Positions 1 through 5,128 of a stretch of DNA of 13,396 nt are shown one piece after another (within the stretch, counting starts at the first letter, position 1; each line of letters starts with the position of its first letter). The stretch comes from an uncultured Verrucomicrobiales bacterium. Lineage in GTDB: Bacteria > Verrucomicrobiota > Verrucomicrobiae > Limisphaerales > CANJSG01. The translations under genes and the position numbers were made by a program. The notes below the pieces were generated by a model. The model worked only from the letters and a program-made list of their open reading frames with translations, did no database searches and was not told the origin of the DNA. The stretch lies in assembly GCA_946480965.1 (NCBI GenBank), contig CAMLMI010000102.1, positions 1-13,396 of the forward strand, read 5' to 3'.

Positions 1-73
1 GCTTCGGTGGCTCAGCGGCAAAGAGGAGCGGCGTGAGTGAAAAACCAAGGGCAATAAGCGTTAATGTTTTCAT
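1..73 (-). CDS. Partial secreted protein, probable first integron cassette gene
   Basis: Only the first 24 codons are inside the window. Read on the minus strand from the ATG at 73, the peptide begins MKTLTLIALGFSLTPLLFAA followed by EPPK. This is a typical Sec signal peptide: Lys at position 2, a hydrophobic core, and a likely cleavage site after LFAA. No stop occurs before the window edge. The start codon lies 13 bases beyond a GTTAGGC core site (93 down to 87) and diverges from the integrase gene. That is where the first cassette of an integron would sit. No convincing Shine-Dalgarno sequence precedes the ATG, which is common for cassette genes. The mature protein is not visible, so no function can be given. 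Confidence 0.6.
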   Translation of the reverse strand, partial: MKTLTLIALGFSLTPLLFAAEPPK

Positions 74-84
74 AACGTGTGAAG

Positions 85-106
85 TGGCCTAACAGATATT
101 AGGCCA
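85..106. other. attI: attI-like simple recombination site with GTTAGGC core
   Basis: TGGCCTAA (85-92) and TTAGGCCA (99-106) form a perfect 8-bp inverted repeat with a 6-bp spacer. On the minus strand it contains GTTAGGC (93 down to 87), which matches the integron core consensus GTTRRRY. A pair of inverted integrase-binding boxes a few bases apart is the layout of an attI simple site. The position also fits: between the 5' end of an IntI-like gene and a divergent short-leader gene. A second 9-bp inverted repeat, AGGCCAAAC/GTTTGGCCT (101-109 and 113-121), abuts it. It could instead be the end of a degenerate attC. No complete attC with L'/L'' boxes is visible because the cassette runs off the window. 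Confidence 0.55.
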
Positions 107-108
107 AA

Positions 109-213
109 CTGAGTTTGGCCTAGCATCATTGGGGTTGGGATTGAACTTCTCCATTTCGTGCTCTGGATAAAGGGATTGCATTCGGCTGACAAGTCCTGAG
201 TTTGGCCTAGCAT
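109..213. repeat. 18-bp direct repeat pair flanking the integrase leader
   Basis: The sequence CTGAGTTTGGCCTAGCAT occurs perfectly at 109-126 and 196-213, 87 bp apart. The first copy abuts the attI-like site. The second ends inside the ATG of the integrase (212-214). Class 1 attI carries extra direct-repeat integrase-binding sites, so these may be accessory IntI sites or autoregulatory operators. They could also be a simple duplication. Confidence 0.6.
164..192 (-). promoter_or_regulatory. Weak candidate cassette promoter (Pc)
   Basis: On the minus strand, TTGTCA (192 down to 187; 5 of 6 matches to TTGACA) is followed after 17 bp by TATCCA (169 down to 164), a poor -10 box. It points at the putative cassette gene, as Pc promoters in integrons do. 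The -10 match is weak, so this is a suggestion from position more than from sequence. Confidence 0.25.
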
Positions 214-844
214 GAGTGCTTCAACCGGACCGTGGAAACGGCGTCGGGGGCCCTTGGAGTCGTTGGTTCCCAATCCGAAACTGAAACTGCTGGATCAATG
301 CCGCGAGGTGATGCGGTTCAAGCATTGGTCGCGGCGCACTGAGACGTCCTACGTGGGGTGGATCGAGCGGTTTGTTCGGTTTTGCCGGAGGCCGGACGGG
401 ACGTGGCGGCATCCGCGGGAGTGCGGTGTGGCGGAGGTGAAGGGGTTTCTCACGGCGTTGGCGGTGGAGCGGAACGTGGCGGCGGCGACGCAGAACCAGG
501 CTTTGAATGCTCTGGTGTTCCTCTACCGGGAGGTGGTGGGGCGGGATCTGGAGGAGATCGGCCCGTTCGAGCGGGCGAAGCGGCCGAAGCGATTGCCGGT
601 GGTGCTGAGCCGGGAGGAGTGTCGGCGGTTGTTCGCGGCGATGGAGCCGCCGCCGATGCGGTTGTTCGCCGAGTTGTTGTATGGGAGCGGGCTGCGGTTG
701 ATCGAGGGCTTGCGGTTGCGGGTCAAGGACGTCGATCTCGGACGAGGCACGATCACGGTGCGAAGCGGCAAGGGGGACAAGGATCGGGTGACGGGGTCGT
801 GCCGGAAAACTTTCAACGTTGAACCTTCAACGTTCAATGGATAG
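212..844 (+). pseudogene. intI: Integron-type tyrosine recombinase, N-terminal fragment
   Basis: This is the N-terminal two thirds of an IntI/XerC-like integrase that would have catalysed attI x attC recombination. The SAM-like N-terminal domain is recognisable from about residue 23 ([19 protein letters not shown], then [16 protein letters not shown]). It is followed by [20 protein letters not shown], the catalytic-domain start [10 protein letters not shown], the box I arginine in YGSGLRLIE (about R162) and the beta-hairpin lysine in GKGDKDRVT (about K187). Homology stops right after GDKDRVT. The last 16 codons are junk read through the incoming repeat. Just before the break, a frameshift (two extra bases or one missing, in the GGGG run near 792-795) would restore VVPE, a usual IntI continuation. 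The C-terminal end lies at 1273-1431 beyond the inserted element. The ATG at 212 gives about 20 extra N-terminal residues, and TTG codons near 254-263 are alternative starts. The HxxR, His and Tyr residues are absent from this fragment, so it cannot be active. Confidence 0.88.
814..837 (+). repeat. Left terminal inverted repeat of the bIVP element
   Basis: It begins CAACGTTGAACC and pairs with 1244-1267 at 21 of 24 positions. It consists of consecutive 7-bp units (TCAACGT, TGAACCT, TCAACGT, TCAATGG at 813-840). A stop codon inside it at 820-822 closes the frame that would have continued the integrase after the frameshift. Confidence 0.7.
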
Positions 845-855
845 CGATTCGTGCC

Positions 856-1254
856 GTGGCCCAACATTATGATCTGGAGGAACGGTTGTTGGAGTATGCG
901 GCGCGCATCATCCGCCTGGTGGAGACGCTGCCGGATGCAAGGGCGGGCAACCATGTAGCGGGGCAGTTGTTGCGTTCCGGCACATCGCCGCTGCCCAACC
1001 ACGCGGAGGCGCAGGCTGCGGAGTCGAGGAGGGACTTCATTCACAAGCTCAAGATTTGCCACAAGGAACTGCGCGAGTCGCGCCGTTGGTTGAGGCTGAT
1101 CCAGCGGGTGCCGTTGCTCAAACCTGCGTTGGTGGAGCCGCTGCTGGTGGAGACCGATGAGTTGATCCGGATTTTTCACACCAGCATCGGCACGGCGACC
1201 AAGGGGAAGGGAGTTCCAGCCGCTGAACGTTCCCGGTTGGATGTTGAGCGTTGA
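856..1254 (+). CDS. Four-helix-bundle protein (bIVP / 23S rRNA IVS / Avd-like)
   Basis: 132 residues, start GTG at 856 (reading MAQHYDLEERLLEYAARI). It belongs to the S23/IVS four-helix-bundle family (TIGR02436/PF05635). Diagnostic stretches are ARIIRLVETLP (helix 1), AGNHVAGQLLRSGTSPLPN (helix 2 and the family's SGTS turn), HAEAQAAESRRDFIHKLKI (helix 3) and KELRESRRWLRLI followed by DELIRIF (helices 3-4). Length is normal and the frame intact, in contrast to the broken host gene around it. Family members occur in 23S rRNA intervening sequences, next to intergenic repeats, and as Avd, the accessory protein of diversity-generating retroelements. They are basic pentameric barrels thought to bind nucleic acid; no enzymatic activity is known. 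The stop codon lies inside the right terminal repeat, so gene and repeat are one unit. ATT at 847 is a less likely start. No strong Shine-Dalgarno sequence is seen. Confidence 0.9.
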   Translation: MAQHYDLEERLLEYAARIIRLVETLPDARAGNHVAGQLLRSGTSPLPNHAEAQAAESRRDFIHKLKICHKELRESRRWLRLIQRVPLLKPALVEPLLVETDELIRIFHTSIGTATKGKGVPAAERSRLDVER

Positions 1255-1267
1255 ATGTTGAACGTTG
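1244..1267 (+). repeat. Right terminal inverted repeat of the bIVP element
   Basis: Four 7-bp units (GATGTTG, AGCGTTG, AATGTTG, AACGTTG at 1240-1267) form the right arm, which pairs with 814-837. The four-helix-bundle gene ends within it (TGA 1252-1254). Integrase homology resumes about 15 bases further on. Confidence 0.7.
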
Positions 1268-1272
1268 GTCCT

Positions 1273-1431
1273 GTAGGCGGGTTCGCCACGCATTTGCTGG
1301 AATCGGGCACGGATATCCGCACCTTGCAGGAGCTGTTGGGGCACAGCCATGTTTCGACGACGCAGATCTACACGCGTGTCATGGCGAAGCCGGGCGTGGG
1401 GGTGCGGAGCCCGTTGGATGGGGGAGGGTGA
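1273..1431 (+). pseudogene. intI: Integron-type tyrosine recombinase, C-terminal fragment
   Basis: Reading from 1273, the peptide is [20 protein letters not shown], then [20 protein letters not shown] and [12 protein letters not shown], then stop. This is the C-terminus of an IntI: the FATHLLE helix, the box with catalytic His (LGHSHVSTT), the nucleophilic tyrosine in QIYTRV, and the family ending GVRSPLDG. The preceding HTLRHS box II, with its catalytic H and R, is replaced by VGG at the junction. Together with the N-terminal fragment, about 110 residues are missing, including the IntI-specific insert between motifs II and III. The fragment has no start codon of its own in this frame. Confidence 0.85.
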
Positions 1432-1494
1432 AAAGCAGAAAGCGGAAAGCGGAAAGCGGAGATGGGGAATCGGAGATCGGAGATCGGAGATCGG
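1432..1494. repeat. Two runs of 7-bp microrepeats
   Basis: Directly after the integrase stop lie AAAGCAG and three copies of AAAGCGG (1432-1459). After a short joint come three copies of AGATCGG (1474-1494). Both runs have a 7-bp period, like the heptamers at the ends of the bIVP element and at 4797-4838. They resemble the short tandemly repeated heptanucleotide sequences described in cyanobacteria. Confidence 0.75.
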
Positions 1495-1570
1495 GGGAAG
1501 GGGGCGGAGCGGATCGTGGGACAGTGTAGAGCGCGGTTTTTCCGATAAGGAGCGGGAGGGAAATGGGGCG

Positions 1571-1807
1571 TTGGGCAAGGCTGGTCATCGTTTGAGGAAG
1601 GCTGCTCAGGGATTAAGGAAGGCCACTCGGGGTCTGAGGAAGGCCACTCAGGGTCTGAGGAAGGCCACTCAGGGGTTGAGGAAGGCTACTCAGGGGTTGA
1701 GGAAGGCTGCTCAGGGATTGAGGAAGGCTGCTCAGGGTTTGAGGAAGGCTGCTCAGGGTTTGAGGAAGGCTACTCAGGAATTGAGGAAGGCCGGTCGGAG
1801 AGGGTGA
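1571..1807 (+). CDS. Possible basic heptad-repeat peptide (doubtful gene)
   Basis: The 21-bp array is open in the frame beginning with TTG at 1571 (MGKAGHR, then LRKA-Q-G heptads, stop at 1805-1807), giving 78 residues. A GGGAGGG stretch about 12-18 bases upstream could act as a ribosome binding site. The heptad places Leu and Ala three positions apart with Arg-Lys beside them, so it could form a strongly basic amphipathic helix, although a Gly in every turn argues against a stable one. The best argument for coding is that most differences between units are synonymous in this frame. Against it: non-ATG start, no known family, and a neighbourhood of non-coding repeats. Confidence 0.25.
   Translation: MGKAGHRLRKAAQGLRKATRGLRKATQGLRKATQGLRKATQGLRKAAQGLRKAAQGLRKAAQGLRKATQELRKAGRRG
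1592..1801 (+). repeat. Ten-copy 21-bp tandem repeat
   Basis: Ten consecutive 21-bp units with no spacers. The core is TTGAGGAAGGCTGCTCAGGG plus one variable base. The tenth unit is diverged in its last nine bases. In the frame starting at 1592 each unit encodes LRKAAQG or LRKATQG. Variable positions are 1 and 3 (Leu synonyms), 12 (Ala synonyms), 13 (Ala/Thr), 21 (Gly synonyms), plus CAG to CGG in units 2 and 10 and GGA to GAA in unit 9. Unit junctions carry a small CTCA-N5-TGAG dyad. Confidence 0.9.
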
Positions 1808-2243
1808 GGGGCGATCGGGGAATGGGGGCGGTTCTCACGCGGCCTGTCGGGCTTCACCTCCGATGGGATTGGGCGAGAGTGTCAGAAGATTGGGGCGGAC
1901 CGGCTGGTTGCTCGGCAGAAACCTTGTAGGCCGGGCTCCCCGACCTGGCGCAGCCGAGAGGTTGCCGAGGGGAACCCAATCCAGGAATCAGCATCACCGG
2001 CTGGAGCACGACGCCCGGTCGGGGGACCGGACCTACAGTGCTGGGCTACGAAGACCCGCTCGTGAAGGTTTCTACCGAACAACCGGCCGGTCCGCCCTGG
2101 CATTGGCGATGGACCGGTTCTCGGAAGCGCGTGGCATGGAGGCTGCATCTTTCTCATCTCGAAGAGGCGTTCCCCCGGTCCCCAATGACGGACGGTCCGT
2201 GGTGACTTCATGAAACCAAAACCAAAGAAAGATCCGATTCATC
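1808..2243. other. Non-coding gap with REP-like inverted pair
   Basis: No gene is supported here; short open frames exist on both strands but have no recognisable content. Its main content is an inverted pair of REP-like units (1925-1947 and 2015-2037). GTCCCC/CCCCCGGTCC-type sequence recurs near 2172 and again in the hairpin after the next gene. The last 30 bases hold the leader of the fibronectin-III gene, with an A-rich AAAGAAAGA stretch. Confidence 0.6.
1925..2037. repeat. Inverted REP-like pair (BIME-like)
   Basis: TGTAGGCCGGGCTCCCCGAC (from 1925) and the reverse complement of 2015-2037 (TGTAGGTCCGGTCCCCCGAC and on) match at 18 of 23 positions, so two GC-rich units face each other across about 67 bp. 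This GTAGGYCSGG...CCCCGACC type recalls intergenic palindromes dispersed in many copies in GC-rich genomes. Copy number cannot be judged from one window. Confidence 0.5.
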
Positions 2244-2858
2244 ATGCCCACCTATCATGTCTCCCTCGCGTTTGCCGGATTGCCGGACGCGGCTCTCGTG
2301 GACTTCACCGGCACGGTCATCGCCGGGCTCACGGGCAACGCGGCGTTTCCCTCGCCGCCGGTGACGTTGAACGAACTGACGGCGGCCCAGGCGATCTTCG
2401 CCCATGCGCTGGCGGCGATGCCGCTGGGCGGGCCGCAGACGACGGCGGCGAAGAACGTGGCGCGGGCGTCGTTGCTGGGGCTGCTGCGCCGGACGGCCTA
2501 CTATGTGCAGGGTGCGATGGAGAACGACCTGGAGCTGCTGCTCTCCAGCGGATTCGCGCCGACGAACTCGAACCGCACGCAGGCGCCGCTGGCGGCACCG
2601 GTGGTGTTGAAGGTAATGAACGAGCAGAGCACGCAGCTGGTGGTGCAGTTGAAGCCGGTGCCGAACGCGAAGGCCTACGAGGTGCGGAAGTTGAACGGCA
2701 CGGGCGGCTGGTTGCTGGCGGGGGTGTTCACCAAGGCACGGCGCATCGTGATCGAGGATCTGGTGCCGGGTTCCACCTATTCGTTCCAGGCGCGGGCCGT
2801 GGGCGGGAGCACGGGCTACAGCGGCTGGAGCGATCCGGTGCAGCACATGGCGACGTGA
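2244..2858 (+). CDS. Fibronectin type III domain protein, N-terminal region of unknown function
   Basis: 204 residues, start MPTYHVSLAFAGLPDAALVD. Residues 1-117 are predicted mostly helical, with the pattern TGNAAFPSPPVTLNELTAA, then TAAKNVARASLLGLLRRTAY and a region ending LLLSSGF. I recall this pattern from a widespread but functionally unassigned family in environmental Bacteroidota, Planctomycetota and Verrucomicrobiota. Residues 118-204 form a fibronectin-III fold, with APVVLKV, AKAYEVRK, IEDLVPGSTYSFQARAVG and YSGWSDPV as strand signatures. No signal peptide or membrane segment is visible, so location is unclear. The gene stands alone: repeats lie upstream and a strong hairpin begins 20 bases past its stop. 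Possible roles such as adhesion or phage/contractile-tail-like structure are guesses. Confidence 0.75.
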   Translation: MPTYHVSLAFAGLPDAALVDFTGTVIAGLTGNAAFPSPPVTLNELTAAQAIFAHALAAMPLGGPQTTAAKNVARASLLGLLRRTAYYVQGAMENDLELLLSSGFAPTNSNRTQAPLAAPVVLKVMNEQSTQLVVQLKPVPNAKAYEVRKLNGTGGWLLAGVFTKARRIVIEDLVPGSTYSFQARAVGGSTGYSGWSDPVQHMAT

Positions 2859-2877
2859 GGCGAACTGGCGCACGGAC

Positions 2878-2918
2878 GGGGGACCGGGCCGGGCAGCGAT
2901 GCCGGCCCGGCTTCCCCC
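2878..2918 (+). terminator. Strong GC hairpin after the fibronectin-III gene
   Basis: GGGGGA (2878-2883) plus CCGGGCCGG (2884-2892) pairs with CCGGCCCGG (2902-2910) plus TCCCCC (2913-2918), with a 9-base loop and a 2-base bulge. It lies 20 bases past the stop codon. There is no T-tract, so it is either a Rho-assisted or stability hairpin, or another REP-like unit, not a classical intrinsic terminator. Confidence 0.5.
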
Positions 2919-3105
2919 GGTCCGGCGTATCCATTGAGAATCGTGCGATGCTTTGACCGTGGATGTGGCCGCGAAGTTCCCGTTGCCCAGTCGCTCCAAT
3001 AGGGACGAGCCGTTCCTTTTGCCCCGGTGCGCGAGGCTTGATCGCCGATGGCCCACCGGGATGGGCCGCTCGACAATCAACCCGCACGTTGGCTAAACCG
3101 AGGCC

Positions 3106-4761
3106 ATGCTTATCCCGCGCCGTCTTGTTGCCCTGTTGGTCGGTTGGCTCATGGCTTCCACGGGCTGGGCGGAACAATACGACGTGGTCGTTTACGGCGG
3201 CACGTCGGCCGGGGTGATCGCGGCGGTTCAAGCCAAGAAGATGGGCAAGACCGTGGTGCTCGTCGGGCCGGACAAGCATCTCGGCGGGTTGACCAGCAGC
3301 GGGCTGGGCTTCACCGACACGGGCGACAAGTCGGTCATCGGCGGATTGGCCCGCACCTTCTACCAGAAGATCTGGGAGCACTACGACCGTCCCGAAGCCT
3401 GGAAGTGGCAGAAGCGTTCGGAATACGGCAATCGCGGCCAGGGCACGCCCGCGATCGACGGCGCCCAGCGGACGCAGTGGATCTTCGAGCCGCACGCGGC
3501 GGAGAAGGTCTTCGAGGACTTCGTGAAAGAACACCAGATCCCCGTCTTTCGCGATCAGTGGCTGGACCGGGCGAAGGGTTTGGAGAAGGCCGGTTCGAGG
3601 ATCGTCGCCATCACCATGCTGGGCGGGCAACGCTACGCGGGGAAGATGTTCATCGACGCCACCTACGAGGGCGACCTGATGGCGGCGGCGGGCGTTGACT
3701 ACCACGTGGGCCGGGAGGGCAAGTCCGTCTATGGCGAGGAATGGAACGGGGTGCAGACCGGCGTGCTCCATCACCGGCACCACTTCGGCATCTTCAAGGA
3801 ACCGATCAGCCCCTACGTCGTGCCCGGCGATCCGTCGAGCGGCGTGTTGCCGCGCATCAGCACCAATTCGCCGGGCGTCTATGGGGAAGGGGACAACAAG
3901 GTCCAGGCCTACTGCTATCGCATGTGCCTGACCGATCATCCGGAGAACCGGCTGCCCGTCCCGAAGCCCGAAGGCTACGACGCGGCGCAATACGAGCTGT
4001 TGCTCCGCATCTATGCCGCCGGATGGAAGGAGGCGTTGGGCAAGTTCGATCCGGTGCCGAACCGGAAGACGGATTCCAACAACCACGGTCCCTTCAGCAC
4101 CGACAACATCGGCTTCAACTACGACTACCCCGAGGCCAGCTACGAGCGTCGCCGCGAGATCCTGAAGGAGCACGAGACCTACCAGAAGGGCTGGCTGTGG
4201 TTCATCATCAACGATCCCAGGGTGCCGAAAGACGTGCAGGCCGAGATGGCGCGCTGGGGTTTGCCCAAGGACGAGTTCACCGACAACGGCGGCTGGCCGC
4301 ACCAGATCTACGTGCGCGAGGCCCGGCGCATGGTGGGGCACTACGTGATGACGGAGAACGAGCTGCTCAAACGCCGGCCCACGCCCGAGTCGGTCGGGAT
4401 GGGCAGCTACACGATCGATTCGCACAACGTGCAGCGCTACATCACGCCCGAAGGCCACGTGCAGAACGAGGGCGACATCGGCGTGAAGCTTTCCGGTCCC
4501 TACGAGATCGCCTACGGGTCGCTCGTGCCGAAGAAGGGCCAAGCCGACAACCTCCTCGTGCCGGTCTGCGTGAGCGCCTCGCACATCGCCTACGGCAGCA
4601 TCCGCATGGAACCGGTCTTCATGATCCTCGGCCAATCCGCCGCCACGGCGGCCGTGTTGGCCATCGACGGAAAGCTCGCGGTGCAGGACGTGCCCTACAC
4701 GCAGCTCCGGGAACGGCTGCTGAGCGACGGACAGATCCTGGAAACGCCGACGAAGAAGTGA
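3106..4761 (+). CDS. Secreted FAD-dependent oxidoreductase (FAD_oxidored family)
   Basis: 551 residues. A Sec signal peptide (MLIPRRLVALLVGWLMASTG, then WA|EQ) is followed at once by a Rossmann dinucleotide-binding motif: YDVVVYGGTSAGVIAAVQAK (residues 25-44) with the acceptor strand KTVVLVGP and the motif HLGGLTSSGLG. Further family marks are DATYEGDLMAAAGV, the central Asn/Trp-rich region, and a C-terminal FAD-contact segment LVPVCVSASHIAYGSIRMEP, then MILGQSAATAA. This matches the PF12831-type FAD-dependent oxidoreductases abundant in Verrucomicrobiota and Planctomycetota, often annotated vaguely (for example xanthan lyase-like) with uncertain substrate. The length is normal. ATG at 3106 has a short GAGG seven bases upstream. 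A secreted flavoprotein implies export with cofactor or uptake of FAD outside, and Sec versus Tat is not settled: RR at positions 5-6 lacks the full Tat motif. A role in polysaccharide or sugar-acid oxidation is inferred from context only. Confidence 0.85.
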   Translation: MLIPRRLVALLVGWLMASTGWAEQYDVVVYGGTSAGVIAAVQAKKMGKTVVLVGPDKHLGGLTSSGLGFTDTGDKSVIGGLARTFYQKIWEHYDRPEAWKWQKRSEYGNRGQGTPAIDGAQRTQWIFEPHAAEKVFEDFVKEHQIPVFRDQWLDRAKGLEKAGSRIVAITMLGGQRYAGKMFIDATYEGDLMAAAGVDYHVGREGKSVYGEEWNGVQTGVLHHRHHFGIFKEPISPYVVPGDPSSGVLPRISTNSPGVYGEGDNKVQAYCYRMCLTDHPENRLPVPKPEGYDAAQYELLLRIYAAGWKEALGKFDPVPNRKTDSNNHGPFSTDNIGFNYDYPEASYERRREILKEHETYQKGWLWFIINDPRVPKDVQAEMARWGLPKDEFTDNGGWPHQIYVREARRMVGHYVMTENELLKRRPTPESVGMGSYTIDSHNVQRYITPEGHVQNEGDIGVKLSGPYEIAYGSLVPKKGQADNLLVPVCVSASHIAYGSIRMEPVFMILGQSAATAAVLAIDGKLAVQDVPYTQLRERLLSDGQILETPTKK

Positions 4762-4768
4762 GGTGGTG

Positions 4769-4838
4769 GTTCAACGTTCGGAGTTTCCGGAAAACGCTGA
4801 ACGCTGAACGCTGAACGTCGAACTTTGAACGTCGAAGG
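4769..4838. repeat. Heptamer-repeat element related to the bIVP ends
   Basis: Starting eight bases after the oxidoreductase stop, GTTCAACGTTCGG (4769-4781) is followed by a TTTCCGGAAA palindrome (4784-4793). Then come six 7-bp units: CTGAACG three times (4797-4817), TCGAACT, TTGAACG and TCGAAGG. The 9-mer CCGGAAAAC (4787-4795) directly precedes the heptamers, exactly as at 802-810 beside the bIVP element. The left part and the heptamers are imperfectly inverted, so the whole can fold. No gene lies inside. It looks like a gene-less relative of the bIVP element ends. Confidence 0.6.
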
Positions 4839-4893
4839 CGGAAGGGATGGTCCGGTTTGAAAGGCAGGGCGAAGGCGCCGGCCGAGCCGACTT

Positions 4894-5040
4894 GGCCTCG
4901 ACGAGGCCGAACCTGGATAGCCGCAGGTGTAACCTGCGGTTGCCGACCGCGGGAGGTTCGACCCCTGCGGGGTCGAATTGTTGCCCTGCTGGTTCCGTGG
5001 GTTTCCACCCACGGCTATTCACGTTGAGTCCCTTCGGGAC
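4894..5040. repeat. Array of five short hairpins, non-coding
   Basis: This occupies most of the gap between the convergent oxidoreductase and galM genes. Perfect stems in order: GGCCTCG/CGAGGCC (4894-4908, 1-base loop), CCGCAGGT/ACCTGCGG (4921-4939), TTCGACCCC/GGGGTCGAA (4957-4977), CCGTGGGT/ACCCACGG (4995-5014) and GTCCC/GGGAC (5028-5040). The motif of a CCGTGGG...CCCACGGCTATTCACGTTGA hairpin followed by a CCCTTCGGG-type stem resembles an intergenic repeat I recall from several environmental phyla. It might serve as a bidirectional transcription barrier; no T-tract is present. Confidence 0.6.
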
Positions 5041-5128
5041 ACCGGGGAGGTGCCAGAGACGCTGCTGGGTCCTTCGGAAACTGTCCGGCGGCTCGGCGGG
5101 AGCCTTCGCCCTACCGCACCCCGCCGCC

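Larger units (their letters stand above)
814..1267 (+). mobile_element. Four-helix-bundle (bIVP/IVS-type) element with TIRs in intI
   Basis: A 454-bp unit is bounded by a 24-bp imperfect inverted repeat. The left arm is 814-837 and the right arm 1244-1267, with 21 of 24 positions pairing. Both arms are built from 7-bp units of the CAACGTT/AACGTTG family: 813-840 on the left, 1240-1267 on the right. It holds a single intact gene (856-1254). Terminal inverted repeats around one four-helix-bundle gene is the layout known for intervening sequences in 23S rRNA genes of spirochaetes and others; here the host is an integrase gene. The left boundary may begin at CCGGAAAAC (802-810), because the same 9-mer precedes a related heptamer array at 4787. 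No target-site duplication is evident, and the host lost about 330 bp, so this was not a clean insertion. Confidence 0.7.

Noticed and set aside
1..40. tRNA-like start (GGTGGCTCAGCGGC resembles a D-arm)
   Set aside because: No anticodon or T-arm follows, and the minus strand reads as a signal peptide from ATG at 73.
856..1254. Diversity-generating retroelement (Avd-like gene)
   Set aside because: The protein family is related to Avd, but no reverse transcriptase or template/variable repeat pair is in the window.
523..1578. 351-codon open frame on the minus strand across the integrase and bIVP region
   Set aside because: It crosses the repeats and is antisense to two recognisable genes; the product has no domain.
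1592..1801. CRISPR array
   Set aside because: The 21-bp units are directly adjacent with no spacers and no cas genes are present; this is a plain tandem repeat.
1863..2213. 116-codon open frame in the repeat-rich gap
   Set aside because: It runs through the REP-like pair, has no recognisable content, and an equally long frame lies on the opposite strand.
2728..4635. 635-codon open frame on the minus strand
   Set aside because: Antisense to the FAD oxidoreductase, which has a clear signal peptide and Rossmann motif. The minus product is His/Val/Arg-rich with no recognisable fold.
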